Origin: Alphaproteobacteria bacterium
GTDB lineage: Bacteria > Myxococcota_A > UBA796 > GCA-2862545
DNA: 64,000 bases
Direction: 5' to 3'
Assembly (NCBI GenBank): GCA_020632925.1
Contig: JACKER010000015.1
Location: forward strand, 186,001 to 250,000
Shown: piece by piece, positions 50,086 to 57,869 of the stretch
How the letters are laid out: each line of letters begins with the position of its first letter
Numbering within the stretch: position 1 is the first letter of the stretch
Notes under the pieces: model-generated
Told to the model about the DNA's origin: nothing
Databases searched by the model: none
What the model saw: the letters and a program-made list of their open reading frames with translations, nothing else
Translations under genes and position numbers: made by a program

Positions 50086-51843
50086 GTGGGTCACGAAGAC
50101 GAGCCGTCGCGGCGGGGTTTCCTGGAGGGGGTGGCGGTCGCTGCCTCCCTGGTCGCCCTGGCCCCGGGGAGCGCCGCAGCGGCCAGCCCGGGCACCACGA
50201 CGGCCGCCGGCTACGTGGTCGAGCGCCTGCGCCAGCACGGGTGCGACGTGCTCTTCGGCGTGCCCGGCGCCACCTGCGACGCGATGTTCGCCGCCGCGGA
50301 GGGCGCCGGTACCCGGATCGTGGTGCCGAGCACCGACCAGGAGGCCGCGATGGCCGCCGACGGCTTCGCTCGGACGCGGGGGCTCGGCGCGGTCACCGTG
50401 ACCTACGGGCCCGGGATGCTCGGGATCACGCCGGTCGTCGCGGGTGCGTACGCAGAGCGCAGCCCGATGGTGGTGATCAACGGTGGTCCGTCGCCCGAGG
50501 ACCTGCGGCTCCAGCGCGACCGAGGGTCGTTGTTCTCGCACTCGATGGGTCGCGACGACACCGATCTGGCCGTGCTCCGCCAGGTCACCGCCCACGCCGC
50601 CCGACCCGAGCGCGCCGCCGACGTGCCCGCCGCGGTGGACGAGGCGATCCGGGTGGCGCTGACCGAGCAGCGGCCGGTCTACGTGGAGATCGGCAAGCAC
50701 CTGTGGTCCGCGAGCTGCCCGATGCCCGGCGCGCCGCTGGTGGCGGACCGTCCGGCGCTGGGCGGCGAGGAGGCCGTCGCGACCGAGCTCGCCGCGCGGC
50801 TGGGGAAGGCGGCGCGACCGCTGGTGCTCGTGGGGATCGAGGTCCGCCGGCTCGGCCTGCAGGACGAGGTCACCGCGCTGATCGGGCGGCTCGGCCTGCC
50901 GTGGGCGAGCACGTTGCTCGGCAAGGCCGTCGTCGACGAGGGGACCCCGGGCTTCGTGGGGGTCTACGGCGGCGCGCGCTCGGTGCCCGCGGTCCGGCGT
51001 GCGGTCGAGGAGGCCGACGCGGTGCTGGCGCTGGGCGTGGTGCTCGGCCGCCAGCTCCGGACGCTGGCCACCCGCGACGCCCTGCTCCACGTGGGGGACG
51101 ACGCCGTGCGGCTCGGCTCGTCTGCGCCGCGTCCGGCGCGCCTGCGGGAGGTCGTGGCCGCCCTGGCGGGTCCCGTGCGCGCCGATCCCGCCTGGCTCGC
51201 GTCCGTGGCGCCCGCCGGCCGTGGCTTCCGGCAGCGTCGCGCCTCCGTGGTCGCTGCCCGCCCCTCGCCGTCCGAGCCGGGCATCCCCTACGACGACGTG
51301 ATGGAGGCCGTCAGCGACGCGCTCGACGAGCGGTGCGTGGTGCTGACGGACACGAGTCTCTCGATGTACCCGGCGGGCGAGCTCGACGTTCGCGTGCGCG
51401 ACGGGTTCCTCTGCGACGCCGTGTGGCAGAGCATCGGGTGGTCGCTGGGGGCCGCGGCCGGCGCCGCCGTGGGCTCGGGACGACGCCCGGTGGTGATCGT
51501 GGGGGACGGTGGCTTCCAGCTCACCGCGCAGGCCGTCTCCACGTTGGTCCGTGAGCGGGTGCCCGCGGTCGTACTCGTCCTCGACAACGGCCGCTACGGC
51601 ATCGAGCAATGGCTGCTCGACCCCGCCGGCTACACGCGCAGCGGCGCGCCCGCCCGGCCGTACCTCGCGCTCCACCGCTGGCGGTACGCCGAGCTCGGAC
51701 GTGCGCTGGGGGCCGTCGGGGTGGAGGTGGACGCCCCCGACGCGCTGCGGGCCGCGCTGAGCGAGGCGCTCGGTCGCGACCAGCCCACGCTGATCGCGGT
51801 CGACGTGCGCCCCCACGACCTGCCCTCGGAGCTCCGCTCGTGA
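50086..51843 (+). CDS. ThDP-dependent decarboxylase-like enzyme with Tat signal
   Basis: 585 residues from the GTG with GGAGG five bases upstream. Residues 1-37 are a twin-arginine signal (PSRRGFLEGVAVAASLVALAPGSAAAA). Then come the pyrimidine-binding domain (LFGVPGATCDAMFAAAEG, catalytic-Glu region STDQEAAMAADGFAR), the middle domain (about 225-345), and the PP domain with the ThDP/metal motif GDGGFQLTAQAVSTLVRERVPAVVLVLDNGRYGIEQ. This is the acetolactate synthase / indolepyruvate decarboxylase superfamily. Export of such an enzyme is unusual, because ThDP enzymes normally work in the cytoplasm. The stop overlaps the flavoprotein gene (GTGA). Confidence 0.88.
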   Translation: MGHEDEPSRRGFLEGVAVAASLVALAPGSAAAASPGTTTAAGYVVERLRQHGCDVLFGVPGATCDAMFAAAEGAGTRIVVPSTDQEAAMAADGFARTRGLGAVTVTYGPGMLGITPVVAGAYAERSPMVVINGGPSPEDLRLQRDRGSLFSHSMGRDDTDLAVLRQVTAHAARPERAADVPAAVDEAIRVALTEQRPVYVEIGKHLWSASCPMPGAPLVADRPALGGEEAVATELAARLGKAARPLVLVGIEVRRLGLQDEVTALIGRLGLPWASTLLGKAVVDEGTPGFVGVYGGARSVPAVRRAVEEADAVLALGVVLGRQLRTLATRDALLHVGDDAVRLGSSAPRPARLREVVAALAGPVRADPAWLASVAPAGRGFRQRRASVVAARPSPSEPGIPYDDVMEAVSDALDERCVVLTDTSLSMYPAGELDVRVRDGFLCDAVWQSIGWSLGAAAGAAVGSGRRPVVIVGDGGFQLTAQAVSTLVRERVPAVVLVLDNGRYGIEQWLLDPAGYTRSGAPARPYLALHRWRYAELGRALGAVGVEVDAPDALRAALSEALGRDQPTLIAVDVRPHDLPSELRS

Positions 51844-52991
51844 TCGGGCGCCGGCGGTTCCTGGCGGGGGCGGGTGCGCTCCTGGCGACGCGGGCCCTCG
51901 CCGAGCCCCTCCGCGACGGACCCTGGTTGCCCGCGCCCGACTTCACCCGCTTGCGCGCGGACCACCCCTATGTCGTCGGGATCCGCCCCCACCGGCTCGG
52001 CGGCGTGCGGATCGGGCTCGACGACCAGCCGCTCCCCGGCGGCAAGCGCGTGGTCCACGCCTACGGGCACGGCGGCGCCGGCATCACCCTGGCCTGGGGG
52101 ACCGCGGAGCTCGTGGTGGACGAGGTCGCGCGCGCGTTCGCGGCCATCGGCGAGCCCGGACCCGTGGCGGTCGTGGGGACCGGCGTGGTCGGGCTCACCG
52201 CCGCCAGCCTGATCCGCCGTCGCTGGCCCGAGCTGGCGCTGACGGTCTACGCCGCCGACCTCGACCTGCGCACCACCACCTCCTGGATCGCGGGCGGGCA
52301 GTTCGAGCCCTCGGGGATCTGGCGGGAGTACCAGAAGCAGCCCGACGTGCTCGCGGACCTGCTCCGTCGCTCCAAGCGGCACCTGCTGCGCCTCGACGTC
52401 CCCGACGGCCGCTACGGGGTGGTGGCGCGCGACAACTACGCCCTGGACCACGAGCTGCGCAGCGTCGACACCTACACCCCGCGCGACGTGCTCGCCGAGG
52501 GGCGCCACGGGACGCTGCCCTTCGAGCACCTGCGCGCTCCCGGTCGCGTCTTCCCGACGTGGCTGATGAACCCGACCCTGCTGCTGCCTACGTTGAAGGC
52601 GGAGCTCGAGGCGGCGGGGGTGCGCTTCGTGCAGCGGCGCTTCGCGTCGCCGGCCGAGGTGGGCGCCGTCCCCGAGGCGCTCGTGGTCAACGCCACCGGG
52701 TACGGTGCCAGGGCGCTGTTCGACGACGACCGGGTGATCCCGCAGCGCGGTCACCTCGTCATCCTCGACCGCACCGATCCGCGCCAGGACTGGCTGTTCA
52801 GCGGTGGCTGCGAGGACCACACCATCTGCTACGTGTTCTGTCGCCAGGACGACGTCGTGGTCGGGGGCACCATCACCGCCGGCGACGACGACCCCGCGAT
52901 CCGTCCGGGCGACGCGCCGGTCTTCGGGCGGATCCTGGCGAACGCGGTGAGTGTGTTCGCCGGACACGCGGACCGCTGTCTGGCCCGATGA
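51840..52991 (+). CDS. D-amino-acid-oxidase-like FAD-dependent oxidoreductase with Tat-like signal
   Basis: 383 residues. MIGRRRFLAGAGALLATRALA is a compact Tat-type signal. A lead segment is followed by VAVVGTGVVGLTAASLIRRRW (about residue 110), the FAD-binding GxGxxG. GKRVVHAYGHGGAGITLAWGT (about residue 65) resembles the R-x-x-YGHxGxGxTL region that sits near the C-terminus of DAO proteins; here it precedes the Rossmann motif, so the order looks circularly permuted. The C-terminal VVVGGTITAGD is also family-like. It probably oxidises an amino acid or imine substrate in the periplasm; this could feed keto acid to the coupled ThDP enzyme (inference). Confidence 0.8.
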   Translation: MIGRRRFLAGAGALLATRALAEPLRDGPWLPAPDFTRLRADHPYVVGIRPHRLGGVRIGLDDQPLPGGKRVVHAYGHGGAGITLAWGTAELVVDEVARAFAAIGEPGPVAVVGTGVVGLTAASLIRRRWPELALTVYAADLDLRTTTSWIAGGQFEPSGIWREYQKQPDVLADLLRRSKRHLLRLDVPDGRYGVVARDNYALDHELRSVDTYTPRDVLAEGRHGTLPFEHLRAPGRVFPTWLMNPTLLLPTLKAELEAAGVRFVQRRFASPAEVGAVPEALVVNATGYGARALFDDDRVIPQRGHLVILDRTDPRQDWLFSGGCEDHTICYVFCRQDDVVVGGTITAGDDDPAIRPGDAPVFGRILANAVSVFAGHADRCLAR

Positions 52992-53017
52992 GTAGACTGC
53001 TCCCTCCTGGAGGTCGC

Positions 53018-53761
53018 GTGGGGATCGTGGAGCGGACGGTCGAGGCGGTGGTCGAGGACGGCAAGGCGCAGGGGCTGCTGCTGCTGCCCGACGGGGACGG
53101 GCCGTTCCCGCTGGTGCTGTTCTTCATGGACGCGCTCGGGTTGCGTCCGGCGATGACCGAGATGGGGCGTCGGCTCGCGGAGGCCGGGTACGCCGTGCTC
53201 GAGCCCGACCTGTACTGGCGGTCGGCGCCCGTCGCTCCCTTCGACTGGGCGACGTGCTGGTCGGACGAGGCCGAGCGCGGCCGGCTGTTCGGGCTGATGA
53301 ACGCCATCCACAAGGACCAGGTGATGGCCGACGCCCGCGCGCTGATCGGCGCCATCGACGACCCGCGTGTCCGCAAGACCCGGATCGGGGCCGTCGGCTA
53401 CTGCATGGGCGGGCGGATGACGATGTTCGCCGCGGCCGACCTGGCGGACCTGATCGCCGCCGCCGCCAGCATCCACGGGGGTGGGCTCGTGCGCGACGCC
53501 GCCGTCAGCCCCCACCGCGGCGCGCCGGCCATGAAGGCCGCGCTGTACATCGGGGTCGCGGACGAGGACAACAGCTGCACCCCCGCCGACTGCGAGGTCC
53601 TCGAGGCGGCGCTGCGCGACGCGGGCGTCCGCTACCAGCTGGAGCTCAACCCCGGCGCGCGCCACGGGTACGCCGTCCCCGACGCCCCCGTGTACCAGCG
53701 CGAGGCCGCCGAGCGCCACTGGGAGCGGGTCCTCGCGCTGTTCGCGGCGGAGCTGCGCTGA
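53018..53761 (+). CDS. dienelactone hydrolase family protein
   Basis: 247 residues from the GTG preceded by GGAGGTCGC. An ATG at 52988, overlapping the previous stop (ATGA), would add ten residues. The alpha/beta hydrolase core has the nucleophile motif GYCMGGR (Cys as in dienelactone hydrolases, about residue 130), an acid in GVADEDNSC (about residue 180) and the His in ARHGYAV (about residue 215). No signal peptide, so cytoplasmic, unlike the two upstream enzymes. It probably hydrolyses an ester or lactone. Third gene of the ThDP/flavoenzyme unit. Confidence 0.88.
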   Translation: MGIVERTVEAVVEDGKAQGLLLLPDGDGPFPLVLFFMDALGLRPAMTEMGRRLAEAGYAVLEPDLYWRSAPVAPFDWATCWSDEAERGRLFGLMNAIHKDQVMADARALIGAIDDPRVRKTRIGAVGYCMGGRMTMFAAADLADLIAAAASIHGGGLVRDAAVSPHRGAPAMKAALYIGVADEDNSCTPADCEVLEAALRDAGVRYQLELNPGARHGYAVPDAPVYQREAAERHWERVLALFAAELR

Positions 53762-53764
53762 GCG

Positions 53765-54922
53765 TCACCCCTTCGGGAGCTCGAGGCCCAGCGCCTGCGC
53801 GGTCGCGAGCACCTGCGCGACGCCCTGCCCGAGCACGGACAGGTCCGACGCGCCCGTGACCACGATCCGGTCGAAGCTGTCGGCGTAGGCGCGGGCCACG
53901 TCGGGCAGCGTCTTCGTCACCAGCAGCTCGCGCAGGCGGGCGTCGCTGATGGCGTCGGTGGCCGCGCGGGAGATCCGCTCGAGATCGGCGCGGGCCTCGC
54001 CGAGCAGCTTCTCGGCCTCCGCCGTGAGCCGCGCCACGACGACGTCGTTCTCCGCGTTCGCCGTCGCGACCTGGCGCGTCGTCTCGGACTCGCGCACCCG
54101 CTCCGTCAGGTCCTGCTCGAGCTTCTGCTCCGCCAGCCGTCGCTGGTGCTCGGCCGTGCGTCGCTCCTGGTCGAGCCTCGCCTCCGACTTGCGGCGAGCG
54201 ATGGACAGGTCGTGCTCCTCGGTGGCGACCGCGCGCTTACGCTCGGCCTCGAGCCGCTGCTCCTCGACGGACATGCGCTCCTGGCGCCGCTCCTCCTCGA
54301 GCTGGAACGCCGCGTGGCGCAGCGAGGCCTGCTCTCGGGCGACCTCGTCCTTCGCGCGGACGGCGTGCAGCTCGAGCGCCTCGCGGTAGGGCGCCTGGAG
54401 CCGGGAGAACACCTCCTCCGACAGCACCCGCACGTCCTGGATCTCGATCGTGTCCACGGCGATGCCCCAGCCCCGGTCCGAGCGGTCGTCGTCGCGCCCC
54501 GAGCCGCCCACGACCGGCGCGATCTCGGCGAGCAGCTCGGCCGCGAGCGCGTCCTTGCGGCGGGTCAGGCACTCCTCGAGCCGAAGGTTCGCCACCAGCC
54601 GCCGCGTGGCGCCGAGCAACATCTCCCGCAGGATGTCCGCGCACACGTCGGGCTCGGACAGGTTGAGCATCCGCCAGGCGAGCAGCGGCTCGACCACGCG
54701 GTAGACCGCGAGCCCCGTGACCTGGACGCCCGTCTTCTCGAGCGTCACCTGATCGGCGGTGAACATGAGCCGCTGGACGCTGGTGTCGACGAGTGCGACG
54801 GTGTCCGAGGGCCACTTGAAGCAGGAGCCGCCCTGCTGTCCGCGGAGGACCTCGCCGTTGCGCAGGTGGACCAGGAACTGGTGGGGGGCGGCGGTGACGA
54901 TGCCCCAGCGAGGGATGTCCAT
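53765..54922 (-). CDS. SPFH/band-7 domain protein
   Basis: 385 residues, with no N-terminal membrane segment. The band-7 domain at about 10-190 is visible in DTVALVDTSVQRLMFTADQVTLEKTGVQVTGLAVYRVVEP and IAVDTIEIQDVRVLSEEVFSRLQAPYREALELHAVRAKDEVAREQ. A long Glu/Arg/Ala-rich coiled coil (about 190-330) follows. The C-terminal segment DRIVVTGASDLSVLGQGVAQVLATAQALGLELP resembles the flotillin-like end. It probably assembles into oligomeric scaffolds. It converges on the dienelactone hydrolase gene with a 3-base gap. Confidence 0.88.
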   Translation of the reverse strand: MDIPRWGIVTAAPHQFLVHLRNGEVLRGQQGGSCFKWPSDTVALVDTSVQRLMFTADQVTLEKTGVQVTGLAVYRVVEPLLAWRMLNLSEPDVCADILREMLLGATRRLVANLRLEECLTRRKDALAAELLAEIAPVVGGSGRDDDRSDRGWGIAVDTIEIQDVRVLSEEVFSRLQAPYREALELHAVRAKDEVAREQASLRHAAFQLEEERRQERMSVEEQRLEAERKRAVATEEHDLSIARRKSEARLDQERRTAEHQRRLAEQKLEQDLTERVRESETTRQVATANAENDVVVARLTAEAEKLLGEARADLERISRAATDAISDARLRELLVTKTLPDVARAYADSFDRIVVTGASDLSVLGQGVAQVLATAQALGLELPKG

Positions 54923-55079
54923 GTCGGTACCTCCTGGCCGACCTCCAACGCAAGCCCCGTGCCGTACGGTCGATCCGTCGCTTTCCGGAGGCGTGCGTCA
55001 TCCTGGAGCGGTTGGGGGTGGCCCGAAACGGAGCGGCGAATCCGTCATCGACCGAAGGGTGCGTATCCGGGGTGTAGTC

Positions 55080-55138
55080 ATCGTGAATACGACACCTGCA
55101 CCGCAGGACTTCCGGGGACCGGGTGTATTCACTACGAT
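55080..55138. promoter_or_regulatory. imperfect inverted repeat just upstream of the TIGR02147 gene
   Basis: ATCGTGAATACGACACC (55080-55096) and GGTGTATTCACTACGAT (55121-55137) are imperfect complements (GTGAATAC-like core) around a 24-base centre. The right arm ends 7 bases before the GTG start, which lacks a good ribosome-binding site. A protein bound here would block transcription or translation, so it may be an autoregulatory operator. Confidence 0.5.
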
Positions 55139-55144
55139 GGTCTC

Positions 55145-55993
55145 GTGACGCAACGAGCGCTGCCATCTCCGTACGACTACCTCGACCACCGGCGATACCT
55201 CGCGGACTGGTTCCGGGCGAAGAAGGAGGCGAACCCCAACTTCAGTCACCGCGTCTTCGCGCGCCGCGCCGAGCAGAAGAACCCGTCCCTGCTCCACCAC
55301 GTCATCGAGGGTCGCCGGAACCTGACCGAGCGCACGCTCGAGTCCTTCGTGAAGGCACTGTCGCTGCGCGCGGGCGAGGCCCAGTTCTTCCGGCTGCTCG
55401 TCGAGCTCGACCAGGCGAAGACGCCGGAGGCCCGCAACGACGTGTGGGAGCGGATCAGCGCCACCCGCCGCTTCCGGGAGGCTCGCCGCATCGAGCGGAG
55501 CTCGTTCGAGTACCTGTCGAACTGGGTCGTGCCGACGGTGCGCGAGCTGGCGCGTCGGCGGGACTTCCGACCCGATCCGGAATGGATCGCGGAGCAGCTC
55601 CGGCCGCGCGTGGGTGTGGCGGAGGCCGCGCGTGCGCTCCAGGTGCTGATGGAGCTCGGGCTGCTGGTGGAGGAGGACGGCACGCTGGCGGTGGCGGAGG
55701 CCAGCGTGGCCACGCCCCCCGAGATCACGCGGCTGGCGGTGGCGAACTACCACCGGGGGATGCTGGAGCTGGCGGCGGGTTCGATCGAGCGGTTCCCCGG
55801 CAGCGAGCGTCACCTCATCGCGATCACCGTCGGCGTGCCCGAGTCGCTGATCCCGACGCTGAAGGCCGAGGCCAACGCGTTCCTCGAGCGGATGATGAAC
55901 CTGTGCGACGGCGCCACGGCGGACACCGACAAGATCATGCAGATGAACCTGCAGCTGTTCCCGCTCACGGCGGGACGCGAGGAGATCACGTGA
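55145..55993 (+). CDS. TIGR02147-family regulator (DUF4423)
   Basis: 282 residues. The opening YDYLDHRRYLADWFRAKKEANPNFSHRVFARRAEQKNPSLLHHVIEGRRNLTERTLESFVKALSL contains an XRE-like helix-turn-helix. The second half, FEYLSNWVVPTVRELARRRDF and LELGLLVEEDGTL-type winged segment, followed by RLAVANYHRGMLELAAGSIERF, is the DUF4423 domain. The family is expanded in Fibrobacter and related delta-lineage bacteria and is presumed to be transcriptional regulators. It is joined by GTGA to a lipoprotein gene, as is common for the family. Confidence 0.9.
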   Translation: MTQRALPSPYDYLDHRRYLADWFRAKKEANPNFSHRVFARRAEQKNPSLLHHVIEGRRNLTERTLESFVKALSLRAGEAQFFRLLVELDQAKTPEARNDVWERISATRRFREARRIERSSFEYLSNWVVPTVRELARRRDFRPDPEWIAEQLRPRVGVAEAARALQVLMELGLLVEEDGTLAVAEASVATPPEITRLAVANYHRGMLELAAGSIERFPGSERHLIAITVGVPESLIPTLKAEANAFLERMMNLCDGATADTDKIMQMNLQLFPLTAGREEIT

Positions 55994-56565
55994 GGACGCT
56001 GACGCTGCTCGGGCTGCTCGCCTGCCGCGACCCCGCGGAGGGGACGTTCGTGGGCAACCCGACGATGGCCGCGCGGATGGCCGAGCCCTCGGACATCGCC
56101 GTGACGGACGGCGAGCTGATCGCGCTCGAGATGCTGCTCGGCGACTGCGACCAGATCGGGGACGCGCCGCTCGGGAGCCGGACGTTCACCTTCGACGGTG
56201 CTCAGTCCCGCGAGAGCGTGCCGATCCCGGCCGACGAGTACTGCGGGGTGTTCCTCGTCGTGGACCTGATGCGGGTGGTGGTGGCCGACGGGCAGGGCGA
56301 CGAGCGCGAGCTGATCGCGGACGACTTCGACCTGTGGGTGCCGACGAGCTTCCTGGCGGAGGCCAACGGTCGCTTCCGCCTGCGGTTCGGCGACGACACC
56401 TGGCTCGAGGAGGTCGTGGCGCTCACGGCGCCCGGGACGGTCGCGGTGGACGGCGACCCGGAGCTGTCGCGCGCGTTCCACGACGGGCTGGATCGCAGCG
56501 TGGTGGAGGAGCTGGCGCCCGCGACCTCGTCCTCGGCACGCGGATTTCCGCCGGATCCACAGTGA
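55990..56565 (+). CDS. lipoprotein with GNP motif, partner of TIGR02147 regulator
   Basis: 191 residues from the GTG overlapping the regulator stop. MRTLTLLGLLAC is a lipobox signal, followed at once by RDPAEGTFVGNPTMAARMAEP. A VGNP/TGNP element just behind the lipid-anchored Cys is a pattern I associate with lipoproteins next to TIGR02147 genes (recalled, not checked). The rest is a beta-rich domain with three or more strands (RFRLRFGDDTWLEEVVALTAPG). No enzymatic motif. The stop overlaps the first base of the 56564 inverted repeat. Confidence 0.8.
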   Translation: MRTLTLLGLLACRDPAEGTFVGNPTMAARMAEPSDIAVTDGELIALEMLLGDCDQIGDAPLGSRTFTFDGAQSRESVPIPADEYCGVFLVVDLMRVVVADGQGDERELIADDFDLWVPTSFLAEANGRFRLRFGDDTWLEEVVALTAPGTVAVDGDPELSRAFHDGLDRSVVEELAPATSSSARGFPPDPQ

Positions 56566-56628
56566 TCGGCTTGACGCACACCGCTGATCCCGGTCGACCC
56601 TGACGCGCTGCCGTGCGTCAGCCCGATC
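56564..56628. terminator. palindromic element / bidirectional terminator between convergent genes
   Basis: GATCGGCTTGACGCACA (56564-56580) and CGTGCGTCAGCCCGATC (56612-56628) pair at 15 of 17 positions around a 31-base loop, followed by TGTGAAAACACGG. It lies between the lipoprotein stop and the 3' end of the - membrane gene, which suits a two-way terminator. Its arm sequence matches the outer arms of the element at 42566-42733. Confidence 0.65.
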
Positions 56629-56653
56629 GTCCTGTGAAAACACGGATGTACCT

Positions 56654-57487
56654 TCAGATCCAGGGTCCGAGGGTCAACGCCGCGAGCACCACCGCGTAGG
56701 TGACGGTCAGCCAGCCCACCGCACCCGTGCCCCAGCCCGTGGCGCGCGCCTCGATCGAGGCCCCGAGCGCGCCGAGCCCGCAGGTCACCAGCAGGCCGAC
56801 GGTGGCCACCCGCCAGGGCGCGCTCACGAAGGGGAGGGTCGCCGCCGTCCCCAGCAGCGCACCCCAGGGCAGACCCAGGGCCGCCTGCCGCCAACGCGCG
56901 TAGCGGACGTCCAGGCCGCCGTCGCCGTCGGTGACCTCGAGCCCTCCCAGCCGGCGGATGCGCGCGCGGATCGCCGGCACCAGCACCGGCGGGACGCTCG
57001 CGCTCGCGGCACCCAGGCGCCCGCGGACCCACAGCGTGCGCGCTCGGCCCTCGCTCGCGACGCCCGCCGCCTCCACCTCGTGCCACGGCGTGCGCATCGA
57101 CCAGAACGAGCCCAGGCGGATACCGCGCGCCGTGATCGACGCATGGTCGAGCAGGCGGAGCAGCGGCCAGGACGCGGCGAGAGCCACCGCCACCGCACCC
57201 CACGGTCCCACGAGCCAGCCCGCACCCACCGTGGCAGCGCAGGCGAGCGTGACCGCCGCGAGCAGGACCACCAGCGGCGGGCGACCCCATGGGCTCGGCC
57301 AGAACGTGCCCCCGTGCCAGTCCGCGTGCCACGGGCGGTCCGGCCAGGCCGCGCGCAGCTGCTCGCGCTCCGCGCCATAGCCCTCGTCGATCGGGACCGT
57401 CCTCGGCGGCGTCCCTCGCACCTCGAGCCACGCCCGCCCGGTCAGCGGGTCGTAGCGCTCGGTCAGCGTGAACACGTCCTCCGACAA
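56654..57487 (-). CDS. membrane protein with PH-like domain, function unknown
   Basis: 277 residues. The soluble N-terminus (about 1-70, FTLTERYDPLTGRAWLEVRG) is followed by two TM helices (about 72-115), a beta-rich middle (ITARGIRLGSFWSMRTPWHEVEAAGVASEGRARTLWVRG), reminiscent of bacterial PH-type membrane proteins, and three TM helices at the C-terminus (about 205-275). The TTG at 57487 or GTG at 57475 could start it; GGAGG lies only two bases before the GTG, so the start is uncertain. It follows the HIT gene by 4 bases. Confidence 0.65.
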   Translation of the reverse strand: MSEDVFTLTERYDPLTGRAWLEVRGTPPRTVPIDEGYGAEREQLRAAWPDRPWHADWHGGTFWPSPWGRPPLVVLLAAVTLACAATVGAGWLVGPWGAVAVALAASWPLLRLLDHASITARGIRLGSFWSMRTPWHEVEAAGVASEGRARTLWVRGRLGAASASVPPVLVPAIRARIRRLGGLEVTDGDGGLDVRYARWRQAALGLPWGALLGTAATLPFVSAPWRVATVGLLVTCGLGALGASIEARATGWGTGAVGWLTVTYAVVLAALTLGPWI

Positions 57488-57491
57488 CGGA

Positions 57492-57827
57492 TCAGCCCGG
57501 CGGCCAGGTCATCCGGCGCTTGCCGAGGACGTGGAAGTGCAGGTGGTCCACGGACTGTCCGCCGTCTTCGCCGATGTTCGTGACCACGCGGTACCCCGCG
57601 CCGAGCCCCTCCTCAGCCGCCACCTTCCGGCACACGCCGAGCAGGTGCCCCATCAGCTCGGTGTCCTCGTCCTGCGCCGCCGCCAGCGATCGGATGGGCC
57701 GCTTCGGGATCACCAGGAGGTGGACCGGGGCCTGGGGCGCGATGTCGCGGAACGCGAGCGTGCGGTCGTCCTCGTAGACGATGTCCGCGGGGATCTGCCG
57801 GGCGACGATCTTCTCGAACAGGGTCAT
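57492..57827 (-). CDS. HIT-family nucleotide hydrolase (HinT-like)
   Basis: 111 residues, the usual HinT length. MTLFEKIVARQIPADIVYEDDRTLAFRDIAPQAPVHLLVIPK is the family N-terminus, and QSVDHLHFHVLGKRRMTWPPG holds the HxHxHxx triad. It hydrolyses nucleoside 5'-phosphoramidates and similar compounds. The ATG is 42 bases from the divergent giant M48 gene start. Confidence 0.95.
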   Translation of the reverse strand: MTLFEKIVARQIPADIVYEDDRTLAFRDIAPQAPVHLLVIPKRPIRSLAAAQDEDTELMGHLLGVCRKVAAEEGLGAGYRVVTNIGEDGGQSVDHLHFHVLGKRRMTWPPG

Positions 57828-57869
57828 GTCGGCTCCGCGGCTAGACTAACCGCGAGCGACGGGAGCCGC

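Noticed and set aside
57468..57869. Upstream extension of the giant M48 frame
   Set aside because: It runs antisense through the HIT gene; the GTG at 57870 with GGGAG fits better.
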